Assembly: GCF_900109175.1 (NCBI RefSeq)
Contig: NZ_FNZE01000011.1
Coordinates: forward strand, 95,437 to 159,436
Direction: 5' to 3'
Origin: Pseudomonas linyingensis
GTDB taxonomy: Bacteria > Pseudomonadota > Gammaproteobacteria > Pseudomonadales > Pseudomonadaceae
Length of the DNA stretch: 64,000 bases
Shown here: positions 1-9,336 of the stretch, one piece after another
How the letters are laid out: each line of letters starts with the position of its first letter
How positions within the stretch are numbered: position 1 is the stretch's first letter
Program-made: the position numbers and the translations under genes
The notes under the pieces: model-generated
What the model saw: the letters and a program-made list of their open reading frames with translations, nothing else
Told to the model about the DNA's origin: nothing
Databases searched by the model: none

Positions 1-193
1 TGAAGGTGGGCTCGTTGCCGGCGTAGGACTTCAGAAACCCGCGGACCGCCATGTAGCCCTCGATGGCCTGGAGTTCTGCCGGGAAACTGGCGAGGTAGTC
101 GCGTACGGTCGGCAGTTCTTCGCTGAGCTGCAGGAAGTTCAGCCCCAGGAAGCGACTGTAGGTCTCGAACAGAGGAAACGGGGCTGTAGACAT
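1..193 (-). CDS. Tyrosine recombinase (integrase), N-terminal part, runs off the window
   Basis: A minus-strand frame starts at ATG 193 and is still open at base 1 (64 residues visible). The stretch AVRGFLKSYAGNEPTF near its end resembles the N-terminal core-binding domain of phage-type tyrosine recombinases carried on Pseudomonas genomic islands. The catalytic R-H-R-Y domain would lie outside the window, so activity cannot be judged. Enzymes of this family cut and rejoin DNA through a 3'-phosphotyrosine link. Insertion-sequence remnants follow on the other side, which fits the edge of an integrated element. The call rests on a short remembered family resemblance. Confidence 0.6.
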   Translation of the reverse strand, partial: MSTAPFPLFETYSRFLGLNFLQLSEELPTVRDYLASFPAELQAIEGYMAVRGFLKSYAGNEPTF

Positions 194-278
194 GCTGAAC
201 TTTCTGACGTTGAGTGTACGAAGCGGGAACGGCAGTGCAACGTGATGGCGGTACTGCCGGGTGGGCGAATGCAGTATA

Positions 279-314
279 TGCAATATCCGGGTCTGGCCGT
301 TATCGGATATTGCA
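279..314. repeat. Perfect 11-bp inverted repeat upstream of the integrase gene
   Basis: TGCAATATCCG (279-289) and CGGATATTGCA (304-314) are exact reverse complements separated by 14 bases. They lie about 85 bases upstream of the integrase start, in a gene-free stretch (194-466). Recombinase core sites and repressor operators are often built this way, but 14 bases is longer than the usual 6-8 base crossover spacer of tyrosine recombinases. The function is inferred from position only. Confidence 0.5.
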
Positions 315-374
315 TTGATGTGTTGGCATAGGTGTGCTCCTCCGTCGTCAAACCCAGCCTTCTACCTGGTTTCG

Positions 375-390
375 CATAATGAAGATTATG
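375..390. repeat. Short AT-rich palindrome
   Basis: CATAAT-GAAG-ATTATG is a 6-bp inverted repeat with a 4-base centre inside an AT-rich segment between the integrase gene and the istB remnant. It could be part of an element end or an integrase binding site. Nothing else in 194-466 looks coding. Confidence 0.3.
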
Positions 391-466
391 TTAAATAATG
401 GATCCGACCAAGCTATCCGATTGACCTGCTGCCATCTCTCTTGCGAATGCTTGAATTTGAAACTAT

Positions 467-739
467 TCAGACCTGATCTCCTGCATTTATTGAGGGCTGG
501 CAGCTAAAATTGAAACTCGCGCGTTTTTTTGTCTGCAAATTTGTAACTCTGCAGGCATCTTGCAATGAACGCAATGTGGTACTCCACTCCGGCACTGGAA
601 GGCAATTTGAGATTCCGGGTGCGACGACCAAAGTTTGCCCGCCCCCAGACTGAAAACTGACCCACTTTGGGCCTAATTCAACGAAGTCGAGCTTGAGGGC
701 CTGACACAGTTCGGCGATGCGCTGGTGTTGCAGGTTCAT
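467..739 (-). pseudogene. IS21-family istB remnant (helper ATPase, N-terminus only)
   Basis: The minus-strand frame begins with residues resembling the start of IS21-family IstB helper ATPases (MNLQHQRIAELCQALKL, bases 739 down to about 686). It then turns abruptly into sequence without the Walker A/B motifs of IstB. At 90 codons it is about a third of a normal IstB (roughly 250 residues). IstB normally assists the IstA transposase, which is absent. An internal deletion joining the gene start to the element's distal end would explain the structure. The istB identity of the first 18 residues is fairly secure; the rest is unassigned. Confidence 0.5.
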
Positions 740-1226
740 GCGCAGGCCTCCCGGATCGACTCATACACCGACACGCGATTGGCCCTGACGCGTTTCCACG
801 CCATCACCATGTTCGCCCCAGGCTTCCGGTTGCATGCCGCGCCGTTCGTGCTTCATCGCGCAACGCTTCAGGCTCGGCTTCCCGCGATACACCCCGGCTC
901 GCCGGGCTTCTGATGCACTGCACGTCCGAGCGACACGGCCTTCGGCCCTCCTACTCGTTCGGTCCTTCGCCCCGTATCGGCGGCTACTACGGCCTCTGCT
1001 GACTTCTCGCTCCGGTTCGGCACAGGCACAAGGCGAGTAAGAACGCACTCCTTCGCTGCACAACCGTCGGATCTACGCCACTTCGACTTGATCACAAGAG
1101 CTTCGCGGAGGCTTGCCCGCTCGCCCTGCTCGGCAGCGCCTTCTATCCGGTTTTTGTTCAGTCGCATCTTATTTTCTGTATATATATGCAGTGTTTCCCG
1201 CCACTGGGAACCTCGGAATCAACACC
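740..1226. other. No supported gene; likely mobile-element flank or debris
   Basis: About 490 bases carry only overlapping short frames on both strands, none resembling a known protein. The stretch around 780-1165 resembles sequence I remember recurring beside transposable or retro-elements in Pseudomonas genomes. I cannot name the element and no intact boundary is visible. It ends where the left end of the IS256-family element begins. Confidence 0.35.
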
Positions 1227-1748
1227 GATTGTGTCCCAGGAAGTGGTGTAACTGAGAGCCGCCAGAAACGCCGCCAGGCGTGAGAGAGGACGGCCACCGT
1301 GGTTTCCGGCTAGGTTGAGTTTGCCAACCTAACCATCACCGGAGAAACCACGATGACCAAGCACACTATCGCACTGGACGAGCTCGCCGAGAAAGGCCCG
1401 GATGCCGACCTGCTCAGGCAAATGATCCAGTTCGTCGCCCAGCGCCTGATGGATCTCGATGTCGAGACGCGCTGCGGCGCCGGCTACGGCATCAAGAGCG
1501 AGGAGCGCAGCAACAGCCGCAACGGCTACCGGGATCGCCTGTGGCAGACCCGTGCCGGCGACGTCGAACTGCGCATTCCCAAGCTGCGCCAGGGCAGCTA
1601 TTTCCCGCCTTTCCTGGAGCCCCGGCGTACGGCCGAGAAGGCTTTGGCCGCGGTGATCCAGGAGGCCTACGTGCAAGGCGTCTCGACCCGATCGGTCGAC
1701 GAACTGGTGCAGGCCATGGGCATGAGCGGCATCTCCAAGAGTCAGGTT
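1227..1748 (+). mobile_element. IS256-family element, left part only
   Basis: A left-end-like sequence starting GATTGTGTCCCAGG (1227) precedes the transposase gene at 1353. The element breaks at about 1748, where an IS3-family end begins. The right half of the IS256-type element is not found elsewhere in the window, so the remnant cannot move on its own. Confidence 0.6.
1353..1748 (+). pseudogene. IS256-family transposase, truncated
   Basis: The start at ATG 1353 has a good ribosome site (CCGGAG, 1340-1345). The first 132 codons match the N-terminal part of IS256-type (mutator-like) transposases, including [10 protein letters not shown] and the run [19 protein letters not shown]. The protein should continue for about 400 residues with a D-D-E catalytic triad. 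Instead it diverges after GISKSQV at base 1748, where the IS3-type end starts, and stops ten codons later. All catalytic residues are therefore missing. The break point is sharp, which argues for insertion of the IS3-type element into this gene. Confidence 0.85.
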
Positions 1749-2400
<652 letters not shown>

Positions 2401-2466
2401 ACTGCCAGAGCCACGGCAGTTACACCACGTCCCGGGACACGATCTCAACACCCCTGCAGTTCATCG

Positions 2467-2868
2467 ATGGAGACGGCTGGCGACCTGCCCTCGTCCAGCA
2501 AAGCACTGCCTGCATTTCTCCCGGTGACGCTGGAGTCACCCGTTCAAGCTGTGGCTTCGCCTTCCAGCGGATCAGAAATCCGCATTAATCGTATCTGGCT
2601 CGCCACCGGGGGGGAGCTCATGGACATCAGCCTTGGAGCGGGAACGGCTTACGCCCAGAAATGGTGCAACAGCCTCATCCGTCTTAACCAATTACTTGGC
2701 TGTCAGATGAAGAGCGGCGAAGAAACACGGAACATAGCAGTGCACAGGTTCGCTAAAGAAGGGCAATCCGGGCCTCGTTCTGATGACGTCCGCTGCCCTC
2801 AAGTATGCAATCTTGGCATGGAAATCAGTAAAAACTGGTATTGGACTGTAGATCTATGGCCGCCCTAG
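2467..2868 (+). pseudogene. Weak ORF; first part may be an IS66-type TnpA tail remnant
   Basis: The frame of 133 codons from ATG 2467 is not recognised as a whole. Its first 45 residues, including LPAFLPVTLESP and SEIRI, faintly resemble the C-terminal tail of IS66-family accessory protein TnpA, which has an ALPAFVPV-like segment before an EIRI-like strand. The rest has mixed codon use, lower GC at third positions than the neighbours, and no domain. It lies between IS remnants and the first metabolic gene, so a decayed remnant is the most economical reading. It may be non-coding. Confidence 0.25.
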
Positions 2869-2985
2869 GCTCTGCCCAAAGACGGTTTCCCCTCCATTGA
2901 GCGGAGCTGGCACGAGCGCGATTGATGCCGAGAAAGAGACGTCCTTGTAGTTCGTTCGATTCTCAATATCCAAGGTTGCAATGTC

Positions 2986-4299
2986 ATGACGATTGAAGCG
3001 GGTACTAAGCTGGCCGAAGGGAAAATCCTCGAGTGCGTGGCAGCGCTGCGCGACGATGCGGTGCAGATGCTGGGCGAACTGGTCGAGCAGCCTTCACTGC
3101 TGGGCGAGGAAGCCTCGGCTCAGGTCTACATGGAAGGCGTGTTCCGCGACCGTCTCGGCCTGCGCGTGGAGCGATTCGACATCGACGAGGACAAGATCCG
3201 CAACCACCCCGGCTATTCACCCTCCCTCGTGTCCTATGACGGCCGCCCCAACGTGGTTGGCGTGCACCAGCCGCAGGGGGAGCGCAGGGGAAAATCGCTG
3301 ATCCTCAATGGCCATATCGACGTGGTGCCGGTTGGCACCGAAAAGCTATGGACCCGCCCGCCGTTCGAGGCCTGGGTAGAAGGCGACCGCCTGTATGGCC
3401 GCGGCTCGTCGGACATGAAAGCCGGCATCGTCGCCTATTCGATTGCCTTCCAGGCGCTGAAGCAGGCCGGCTATGAGCCAGCCGCGCCGGTGTTCCTGCA
3501 GTCGGTGGTCGAGGAGGAGTGCACCGGCAACGGCGCCCTGGCCTGCCTGGTGGAAGGCTACACCGCCGATGCGGCGATCATTCCAGAGCCGGTCGGCGGG
3601 GTGATGACCTGCCAGCTGGGCGTGATGTGGCTGGGCATCACCGTTATGGGCGTGCCCGCTCATGCGGCTATGGCCCAGGACGGCACCGATGCCATCGGTT
3701 TTGCCCTCTACCTGTTCCATGCGCTGAAGAAGCTGGAAGCCCGGTGGAATCAGCCCGAGGCGCGTCACGCCTGCTACAGCCAGCAGCGCCATCCGGTGAA
3801 CTTCAACCTCGGCAAGATCCAGGGCGGCGACTGGACCTCCTCTGTGGCCTCGGAATGCCGCATCGACGTGCGCATCGGCTTCTACCCGGGACGCACCCGC
3901 GAGGAGATCAAGACCGAGGTCGAGGCGGTGCTCAAGGAGGCCTTCGAGCAGAGTCCGCACGCGGCATCCTCCCAGTACGAAGTCACCTACCAGGGCTTCC
4001 AGGCCGAAGGCTGCGTTGTCGACATGAACGACCCGGTGATCCGCGACCTGGAGCAGGCCCACCTCGATGTGGTCGGTAGCGAGGCAGCGCGCCTGGTCTT
4101 TACCGGCACCACTGATGCGCGCTTCTTCAACCTGTACGGCGGCATCCCGGCAACCTGTTACGGCCCGGTTGGTGGCTCCATCCACGGCATCGACGAGTGG
4201 GTTTCCATCCAGAGCATGATGGAGGTGGCCGCGGTTCTGGCCATATTTATGGCGCGCTGGTGCGGACTTAACAAGTTGCCCGAATGTAGTGGCAATTGA
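2986..4299 (+). CDS. M20 family ArgE/DapE-type deacylase
   Basis: The 437-residue protein has the metal-binding framework of M20 zinc peptidases/deacylases: GHIDVVPVG (H110, D112), GRGSSDMKAG (D143), VVEEECTGNG (E176-E178) and a C-terminal GSIHGIDEW histidine. These enzymes hydrolyse N-acyl or amide bonds of amino-acid derivatives at a di-zinc site. No signal peptide is present, so it should be cytosolic. The start at 2986 follows AAGG at 2972. It is the first gene of the catabolic cluster, 168 bases before the porin gene. The exact substrate (N-acyl amino acid, formylated or carbamoylated compound) cannot be read from the sequence. Confidence 0.85.
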   Translation: MTIEAGTKLAEGKILECVAALRDDAVQMLGELVEQPSLLGEEASAQVYMEGVFRDRLGLRVERFDIDEDKIRNHPGYSPSLVSYDGRPNVVGVHQPQGERRGKSLILNGHIDVVPVGTEKLWTRPPFEAWVEGDRLYGRGSSDMKAGIVAYSIAFQALKQAGYEPAAPVFLQSVVEEECTGNGALACLVEGYTADAAIIPEPVGGVMTCQLGVMWLGITVMGVPAHAAMAQDGTDAIGFALYLFHALKKLEARWNQPEARHACYSQQRHPVNFNLGKIQGGDWTSSVASECRIDVRIGFYPGRTREEIKTEVEAVLKEAFEQSPHAASSQYEVTYQGFQAEGCVVDMNDPVIRDLEQAHLDVVGSEAARLVFTGTTDARFFNLYGGIPATCYGPVGGSIHGIDEWVSIQSMMEVAAVLAIFMARWCGLNKLPECSGN

Positions 4300-4467
4300 G
4301 AGTATCGGTTCAGGTGTAATCCTGAGCTTCTAATCAAATCGTCGGGATATCGAGTGGACAGGCAACCCAAGCATGTCTGCTGCGGATCTCTGCGCACAAT
4401 AAAAACAATAGGCAATATTAATTTTCTGCCTGTTCATGATTTTTAATAAAACTAACAAGGTGGTTTT

Positions 4468-5826
4468 ATGAATAGGGTAAATGTCGTCGGTGGCGCGTGT
4501 CTGGCGTGTGCCGTTATGTCCACTCTGCCGGCGTACGCCGAGACTGCCGCGAGCAAGCAGGCACAAGCCGGAGGTTTTTTCGAGGAAGACAGCCTGACCT
4601 TCAGTACCCGCAATTGGTATGCGCGGGAAGCGGCGAAGAACAGCAGCGCGTTCGCCATCCGCAAGGATTGGGGCGTCGAGCGCACTCACGACCGCAACAC
4701 CTGGGTGCAGGGCTCGATCCTCAAGTACAGCTCCGGCTATACCCAAGGACCGGTGGGCTTCGGTCTGGATGTCGCGGCCTTCAACGCCCTCGCCCTGGAG
4801 AGCGGCAAGGGCGCGGTAGCCGGGGGGCGCAACCGCACCCTGACCGAAGACGACGGCGATGTGGTGGCCAATTGGAGCAAGGTGGGCATCGCCGACATCA
4901 GGATGCGCGTTTCCAATACCGAGCTGAAGGCCGGGCGTTTCAACGTCCGCAATCCGGTGATGAGCTTCTCAGATACCCGTGCCCTGCCGGCGACCTACGA
5001 AGGCTTCGCCCTGACCAGCGAGGAGTTCCGCAACCTGTATATCCAGGTCGGGTCCTTCGACCGTGCCAGCCCGCGGGTGGGTGCGGGCAGCGAGAAGCTC
5101 AGAACCCAGTACACCTTGGCCGATATCACCAGCGACCGGGTGTCCTTCGCCGGCTTCGACTACAAACCCTGGGCCGGCGGCCAGTATTCAGCCTGGTACT
5201 CGAACCTTGAGGACATCTGGGACCGCTACTACCTGGGCGCTTCTCAGGAGTTCGGCGACGGTCCGCTGCGCCATCGCCTCGCCGCCAACTACTACTTCAC
5301 CGAGGACTCGGGCAGCGTCAAGGGCGGCCCTATTGACAATCACGCCTACAGCCTGGCCTTCACCTCCATGTATCAGGGGCACTCGGTCACCCTGGCCTGG
5401 CAGCAGATCGACGGCGACGAGTACTTCGACTACGTGCGCGACTCCAACGCCATCAACCTGGCCAACGCGCTGGTCTCCGAATACAACGGGCCGAACGAGA
5501 AGTCGTTGCGCCTGACCTACGGGTACGACTGGACCACCCAGGGCGTGCCGGGACTGACTACCACGGTGTGGTACGCCAAGGGCTGGGATATCGACGGCAC
5601 GCATTACCGCGGCGGTGCCGGCGGCCTCTACGAGTTCGGCCTGGGCCAGAAGGACCTCGACCATCACGAAGTGGCCGGCATGCTCAGCTATGCCGTGCAG
5701 TCCGGGCCGATCAAGGGCGCCAACTTCACCGCCGGATACGTCCAGCACCGCGCCAGCCAGAACCAGGGCGACGGCAGCTTCAACGAGCTGCGCATCGTCT
5801 CCAATTTCCCCTTCAAGCTGTTCTGA
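4468..5826 (+). CDS. OprD-family outer-membrane porin
   Basis: The 452-residue protein has a signal peptide ending near AYA (residues 22-24), then the family's FFEEDSLTFSTRNWY-like start, aromatic-rich alternating strands and a C-terminal Phe (FPFKLF), as in OprD/OpdX 18-strand barrels. Such porins admit basic amino acids or small carboxylates through the outer membrane. The ribosome site AAGGTGG sits just before ATG 4468. The gene is followed after 19 bases by an exported amidohydrolase, suggesting joint transcription and that the porin lets in that enzyme's substrate. The substrate itself is inferred only from context. Confidence 0.9.
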   Translation: MNRVNVVGGACLACAVMSTLPAYAETAASKQAQAGGFFEEDSLTFSTRNWYAREAAKNSSAFAIRKDWGVERTHDRNTWVQGSILKYSSGYTQGPVGFGLDVAAFNALALESGKGAVAGGRNRTLTEDDGDVVANWSKVGIADIRMRVSNTELKAGRFNVRNPVMSFSDTRALPATYEGFALTSEEFRNLYIQVGSFDRASPRVGAGSEKLRTQYTLADITSDRVSFAGFDYKPWAGGQYSAWYSNLEDIWDRYYLGASQEFGDGPLRHRLAANYYFTEDSGSVKGGPIDNHAYSLAFTSMYQGHSVTLAWQQIDGDEYFDYVRDSNAINLANALVSEYNGPNEKSLRLTYGYDWTTQGVPGLTTTVWYAKGWDIDGTHYRGGAGGLYEFGLGQKDLDHHEVAGMLSYAVQSGPIKGANFTAGYVQHRASQNQGDGSFNELRIVSNFPFKLF

Positions 5827-5845
5827 CCCCGCGCGAGGCTGACTG

Positions 5846-7189
5846 ATGAAATTCAATTCGCTGTTGCTGTCGATCATGCTGGCTTTCGGCGCGGTGTCCG
5901 CCGCACCGGCCTCCAGCGACTGGGTCAAGTCCGCTGCCGATGCAGTTGAACGGGAGGTCATCGACCTGCGCCATCACATTCACCAGCATCCGGAACTGGG
6001 CAACCAGGAAGTGAAGACCGCCGCACTGGTGGCCGAACACCTGCGCGAGCTGGGTATCCAAGTGCGCACCGGGGTGGCCAAGACCGGAGTGATCGGCGTC
6101 CTTGAAGGCGGCCGTCCAGGGCCGACCATAGCGCTGCGCGCCGACATGGATGCGCTGCCGGTCGAGGAACAGACCGGCCTGCCGTTCGCCAGCAAGGCGC
6201 GCGGCACTCACCTGGGCAAGGAGGTGCCGGTGATGCATGCCTGTGGCCATGACGCCCATACCGCCATGCTGCTCGGCACCGCCAAGGTGCTCGCGGCGAA
6301 CAAGGACAGAATCGCCGGCACCGTGGTGTTCCTGTTCCAGCCGGCCGAGGAAGGCGCGGCGGACATCGACTTCTTCGACCAGACGCAGATCTACGGAGCC
6401 CGCCATATGATCAAGGACGGCGCGCTGGACCAGCCCAAGGTCGAGGCCATCTTCGGCATCCATGTGATGGCTCAGATGCCCTCCGGGGAGATTCGCTACA
6501 AGCCGGGGGCCGCCCTCAACAGCGCCGACGGCTTCCGCGTGACCGTGACCGGCAAACAGACCCACGGCTCGATGCCCTGGACTGGTGCCGATCCAATCGT
6601 CGCCAGCGCGCAGATCGTCAACGGCCTGCAGACCCTGGTCAGCCGCCGGGTCGACCTGCGCGAAGGCATGGGCGTGGTCAGCGTCGGCACCATTCAGGGG
6701 GGTAGTGCCGGCAACATCATCCCGGAAACCGTGAGCATGACCGGCACCATCCGCAGCAACAGCCCGGGCATCCGCGACAGCATCCACAGCCACCTGCCGC
6801 CGCTGGTCGAGGGTATCGCCGAGGCCAATGCCACCAAGGCCAAGGTGGAGCTGGCCAACTACGCACCGGTGACGATGAACGACCCGGTGCTCACTGCGGC
6901 CATGCTGCCGGCGCTGGAAAAGGCCGCTGACGGCAAGGTCGGGCAGCTAAGTTCACCCAGCGCCGGCAGCGAGGACTTCTCCTATTACGCGCAAAAGGTG
7001 CCTGGCCTGTTCGTGTTCCTCGGTGCCACACCCGCCGGCGTGGAGATGAGCAAGGCGGCCAACAACCACAGTCCGTTCTTCGCGGTGGATGACGCCACTC
7101 TCAAGACCGGCGTGCGGGCGCATGTCGAGTTCGTCCTGCGCTATCCGCAGGTGACAGAGCAACTGGCGGCTGCGCGCAACAAATCCTGA
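5846..7189 (+). CDS. Exported M20 amidohydrolase (aminoacylase/hippurate-hydrolase type)
   Basis: The 447-residue protein starts with a hydrophobic signal peptide (about residues 1-21, ending GAVSAAPA), so it is probably periplasmic. That is unusual for this mostly cytosolic family. It carries the M20D signatures HHIHQHPELGNQE, RADMDALPVEEQTGLPF, MHACGHDAHTAMLLG and FQPAEEGAADI, which supply the metal-binding Cys/His/Glu residues. The family removes acyl groups from N-acyl amino acids or hydrolyses related amides. It lies 19 bases after the porin gene and 100 bases before the flavin oxidase gene, a placement that suggests it releases the free amine or amino acid oxidised by the next enzymes. 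Confidence 0.88.
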   Translation: MKFNSLLLSIMLAFGAVSAAPASSDWVKSAADAVEREVIDLRHHIHQHPELGNQEVKTAALVAEHLRELGIQVRTGVAKTGVIGVLEGGRPGPTIALRADMDALPVEEQTGLPFASKARGTHLGKEVPVMHACGHDAHTAMLLGTAKVLAANKDRIAGTVVFLFQPAEEGAADIDFFDQTQIYGARHMIKDGALDQPKVEAIFGIHVMAQMPSGEIRYKPGAALNSADGFRVTVTGKQTHGSMPWTGADPIVASAQIVNGLQTLVSRRVDLREGMGVVSVGTIQGGSAGNIIPETVSMTGTIRSNSPGIRDSIHSHLPPLVEGIAEANATKAKVELANYAPVTMNDPVLTAAMLPALEKAADGKVGQLSSPSAGSEDFSYYAQKVPGLFVFLGATPAGVEMSKAANNHSPFFAVDDATLKTGVRAHVEFVLRYPQVTEQLAAARNKS

Positions 7190-7289
7190 GCGGCTTTGCC
7201 TCCTGGCGGAGGCGGGAAATCACCTTATCGGCAGCGGTCTTCCAGCGGCGTAAGGCCCTGCCTGAATCACAGATGTGCAGAGGTTATCT

Positions 7290-8894
7290 ATGGAACAGTC
7301 CACAGGTCTGAGCCGGCGTACGCTCTTGGCGTGGATCGGCAAGACAGCGGGTGCGGCGGCCATGTACCAGGCCATGACCGCCCTCAGTTTTGCTGGCGAA
7401 TCCAGCTACAAGGGCCATTTCGAACTGAGTGCTGCCCCTGCCGGCGCCAGCGTGCTGGTGCTTGGCGCCGGCCTGGCCGGCATGACTGCGGCCTACGAGC
7501 TGCGCAAGGCCGGCTACAAGGTCAAGGTGCTGGAGTACAACGCCAAGGCCGGCGGACGCTGCTGGACTCTGCGCGGCGGCGACCGCTACACCGAGCTGGG
7601 CGGCGCCAGCCAGGACTGCCGGTTCGACCAGGGCCTGTACTTCAACCCCGGCCCGTGGCGGATTCCCTACCACCACCATGCCATCCTCGATTACTGCGGC
7701 AAGTTCGGGGTCAGGCTCGAGCCGTTCATCCAGGTCAACCACAACGCCTTGCTGCACTCCAGCCGGGCATTCAACGGCCAGCCGAAGCGCTACCGCGAAG
7801 TACAGGCTGATTATCAGGGGCACATCGCCGAGCTGCTGAGCAAGTCGGTCAAGCAGGGCGCACTGGATCAGCCGGTTAGCGCCGAGGATCGCGAAAAGCT
7901 GCTGGAAAGCCTGCGTGTCTGGGCCGGTCTGGATGACAGCAACAACTACATCAAGTCCATAGGCAGCAGCATGCGCCGGGGCTTCGCGGTCGATGCCGGC
8001 GGCGGCTTGATGCCGGAGGCAGCCACTTCCGACCTCCTCGACCGCCAGGCGCTGCTGCAGTCAGGCCTGTGGCTGTATCTCATGGTCGGCCAGTTGCATG
8101 AGTTCCAGACCAGCATCTTCCAGCCGGTCGGCGGCATGGACATGATTGCCCAGGCGTTTGCCAAGCAGATCGATGGCCTGGTTCGCTACAACGCCAAGGT
8201 CACCCGCATCCAGCAAAACGACAGCGGTGTCACCGTCACCTATGAGGACACCACCGGCAGCGGCGGCACCAGGCAGGAAAAGGCCGACTGGTGCGTCTGT
8301 ACCCTGCCACTGTCGATTCTCAGCCAGCTGCAGGTCGATGTTGGCGCTCCGATGCAAAACGCCATCCGTGCGGTGCCCTATGGCGCCTCGGCGAAAATCG
8401 GCCTGCAGTTCAAGCGGCGCTTCTGGGAGCAGGACGAGCGGATCTACGGTGGCATCAGCTACACCGATGCACCGATTGGCCAGATCGGCTATCCCAACTG
8501 CGACTACGGCAGCTCTGGCAAGGGCGTGCTGCTCGGCGGCTATGTCTGGCAAGGCAAAGATGCCTTTGAATTCACCGCCATGTCCCCCGAGATGCGCGTG
8601 AAGAAGGCGCTCGAGCAGGGCAGTCAACTACACCCGCAGTATCGCGAGGAGTTCGACAACGGCATTGCCGTGGGTTGGCACCGGGTACCGTGGACCCATG
8701 GCTGCTATGGCGTCTGGAGCGACGAAGCGCGCAAGGCTCATTACCACAACCTGTGTCAGATCGACGGTCGCCTGATCCTGGCTGGCGAGCATGTGTCGCA
8801 TCTCCCGGCCTGGCAGGAAGGCGCCATTCTCTCTGCCCAAGATGCCATCAGCCGCCTGCATCGCCATGCTGTGGCCAGACAGACCGCCGCCTAA
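7290..8894 (+). CDS. Tat-type exported flavin amine oxidase (FAD)
   Basis: The 534-residue protein starts at ATG 7290 (AGAGG at 7279); an upstream in-frame GTG at 7275 is less likely. SRRTLL at residues 8-13 followed by a hydrophobic stretch is a twin-arginine signal, so the folded flavoenzyme should be exported. The FAD-binding GAGLAG (59-64), the KAGGRCW segment and a C-terminal GEH...WQEGAI region are typical of the flavin monoamine / L-amino-acid oxidase family. The next two genes encode an exported cytochrome c and an exported RidA protein. This implies a dehydrogenase that passes electrons to cytochrome c rather than O2, as is established for nicotine oxidoreductase NicA2. The substrate is unknown. 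Confidence 0.88.
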   Translation: MEQSTGLSRRTLLAWIGKTAGAAAMYQAMTALSFAGESSYKGHFELSAAPAGASVLVLGAGLAGMTAAYELRKAGYKVKVLEYNAKAGGRCWTLRGGDRYTELGGASQDCRFDQGLYFNPGPWRIPYHHHAILDYCGKFGVRLEPFIQVNHNALLHSSRAFNGQPKRYREVQADYQGHIAELLSKSVKQGALDQPVSAEDREKLLESLRVWAGLDDSNNYIKSIGSSMRRGFAVDAGGGLMPEAATSDLLDRQALLQSGLWLYLMVGQLHEFQTSIFQPVGGMDMIAQAFAKQIDGLVRYNAKVTRIQQNDSGVTVTYEDTTGSGGTRQEKADWCVCTLPLSILSQLQVDVGAPMQNAIRAVPYGASAKIGLQFKRRFWEQDERIYGGISYTDAPIGQIGYPNCDYGSSGKGVLLGGYVWQGKDAFEFTAMSPEMRVKKALEQGSQLHPQYREEFDNGIAVGWHRVPWTHGCYGVWSDEARKAHYHNLCQIDGRLILAGEHVSHLPAWQEGAILSAQDAISRLHRHAVARQTAA

Positions 8895-8910
8895 GCGCAA
8901 GGAAATCACG

Positions 8911-9309
8911 ATGAACACACCTCGATTGATAGTCACGCTGGCGCTCGGCGGCCTGCTCACTGCGCAGGCCCAGGCCGACAGCGCGGTGGCGGTATCGACT
9001 GCCGGGCAGCAGGCGCAACGCGACGGCGAAACGCTGTACCACACGATCTGTCAGGCCTGTCACATGGACCAAGGCCAGGGGGCCAAGGGGGCCGCCGCCT
9101 ACCCTGCGTTGGCCAACAACCCGCGCTTGGCCGCCGCGGCCTATCCGATCTACATGGTCGCCAATGGCCAGTCGGGCATGCCTGCCTTCAAGTCCAGCCT
9201 CAGCGATGAAGAGATCGCTGCGGTGGTCGGCTACATCCGTAGCCATTTCGGAAACCAGTACGCCGAACCGGTCACGCTGCAGGACGTCAATAACGTCACC
9301 CGGCGCTGA
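8911..9309 (+). CDS. Exported c-type cytochrome (mono-haem)
   Basis: The 132-residue protein has a signal peptide (cleavage after AQA, about residue 22) and one haem site, CQACH (C47, C50, H51). A downstream GQSGMPAF supplies the probable axial methionine, followed by the terminal helix SDEEIAAVVGYIRSHF. This is the fold of small class-I cytochrome c electron carriers. It starts 16 bases after the flavin oxidase gene, with GGAAA as a modest ribosome site, so the two are almost surely co-expressed. The likely role is to carry electrons from the flavoenzyme to a terminal oxidase. Confidence 0.9.
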   Translation: MNTPRLIVTLALGGLLTAQAQADSAVAVSTAGQQAQRDGETLYHTICQACHMDQGQGAKGAAAYPALANNPRLAAAAYPIYMVANGQSGMPAFKSSLSDEEIAAVVGYIRSHFGNQYAEPVTLQDVNNVTRR

Positions 9310-9336
9310 CCTTCACCAACCAAGGAACTCCAAACG

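Noticed and set aside
761..1167. Several overlapping 60-100 codon frames in the left-edge region
   Set aside because: They overlap on both strands, lack ribosome sites and match no domain; regarded as mobile-element debris.
2916..2934. Sigma-54 promoter-like TGGCACGAGCGCGATT before the first M20 gene
   Set aside because: The -24-like TGGCACG is good, but the GC required 10 bases after the GG is AT, so the -12 element is missing.
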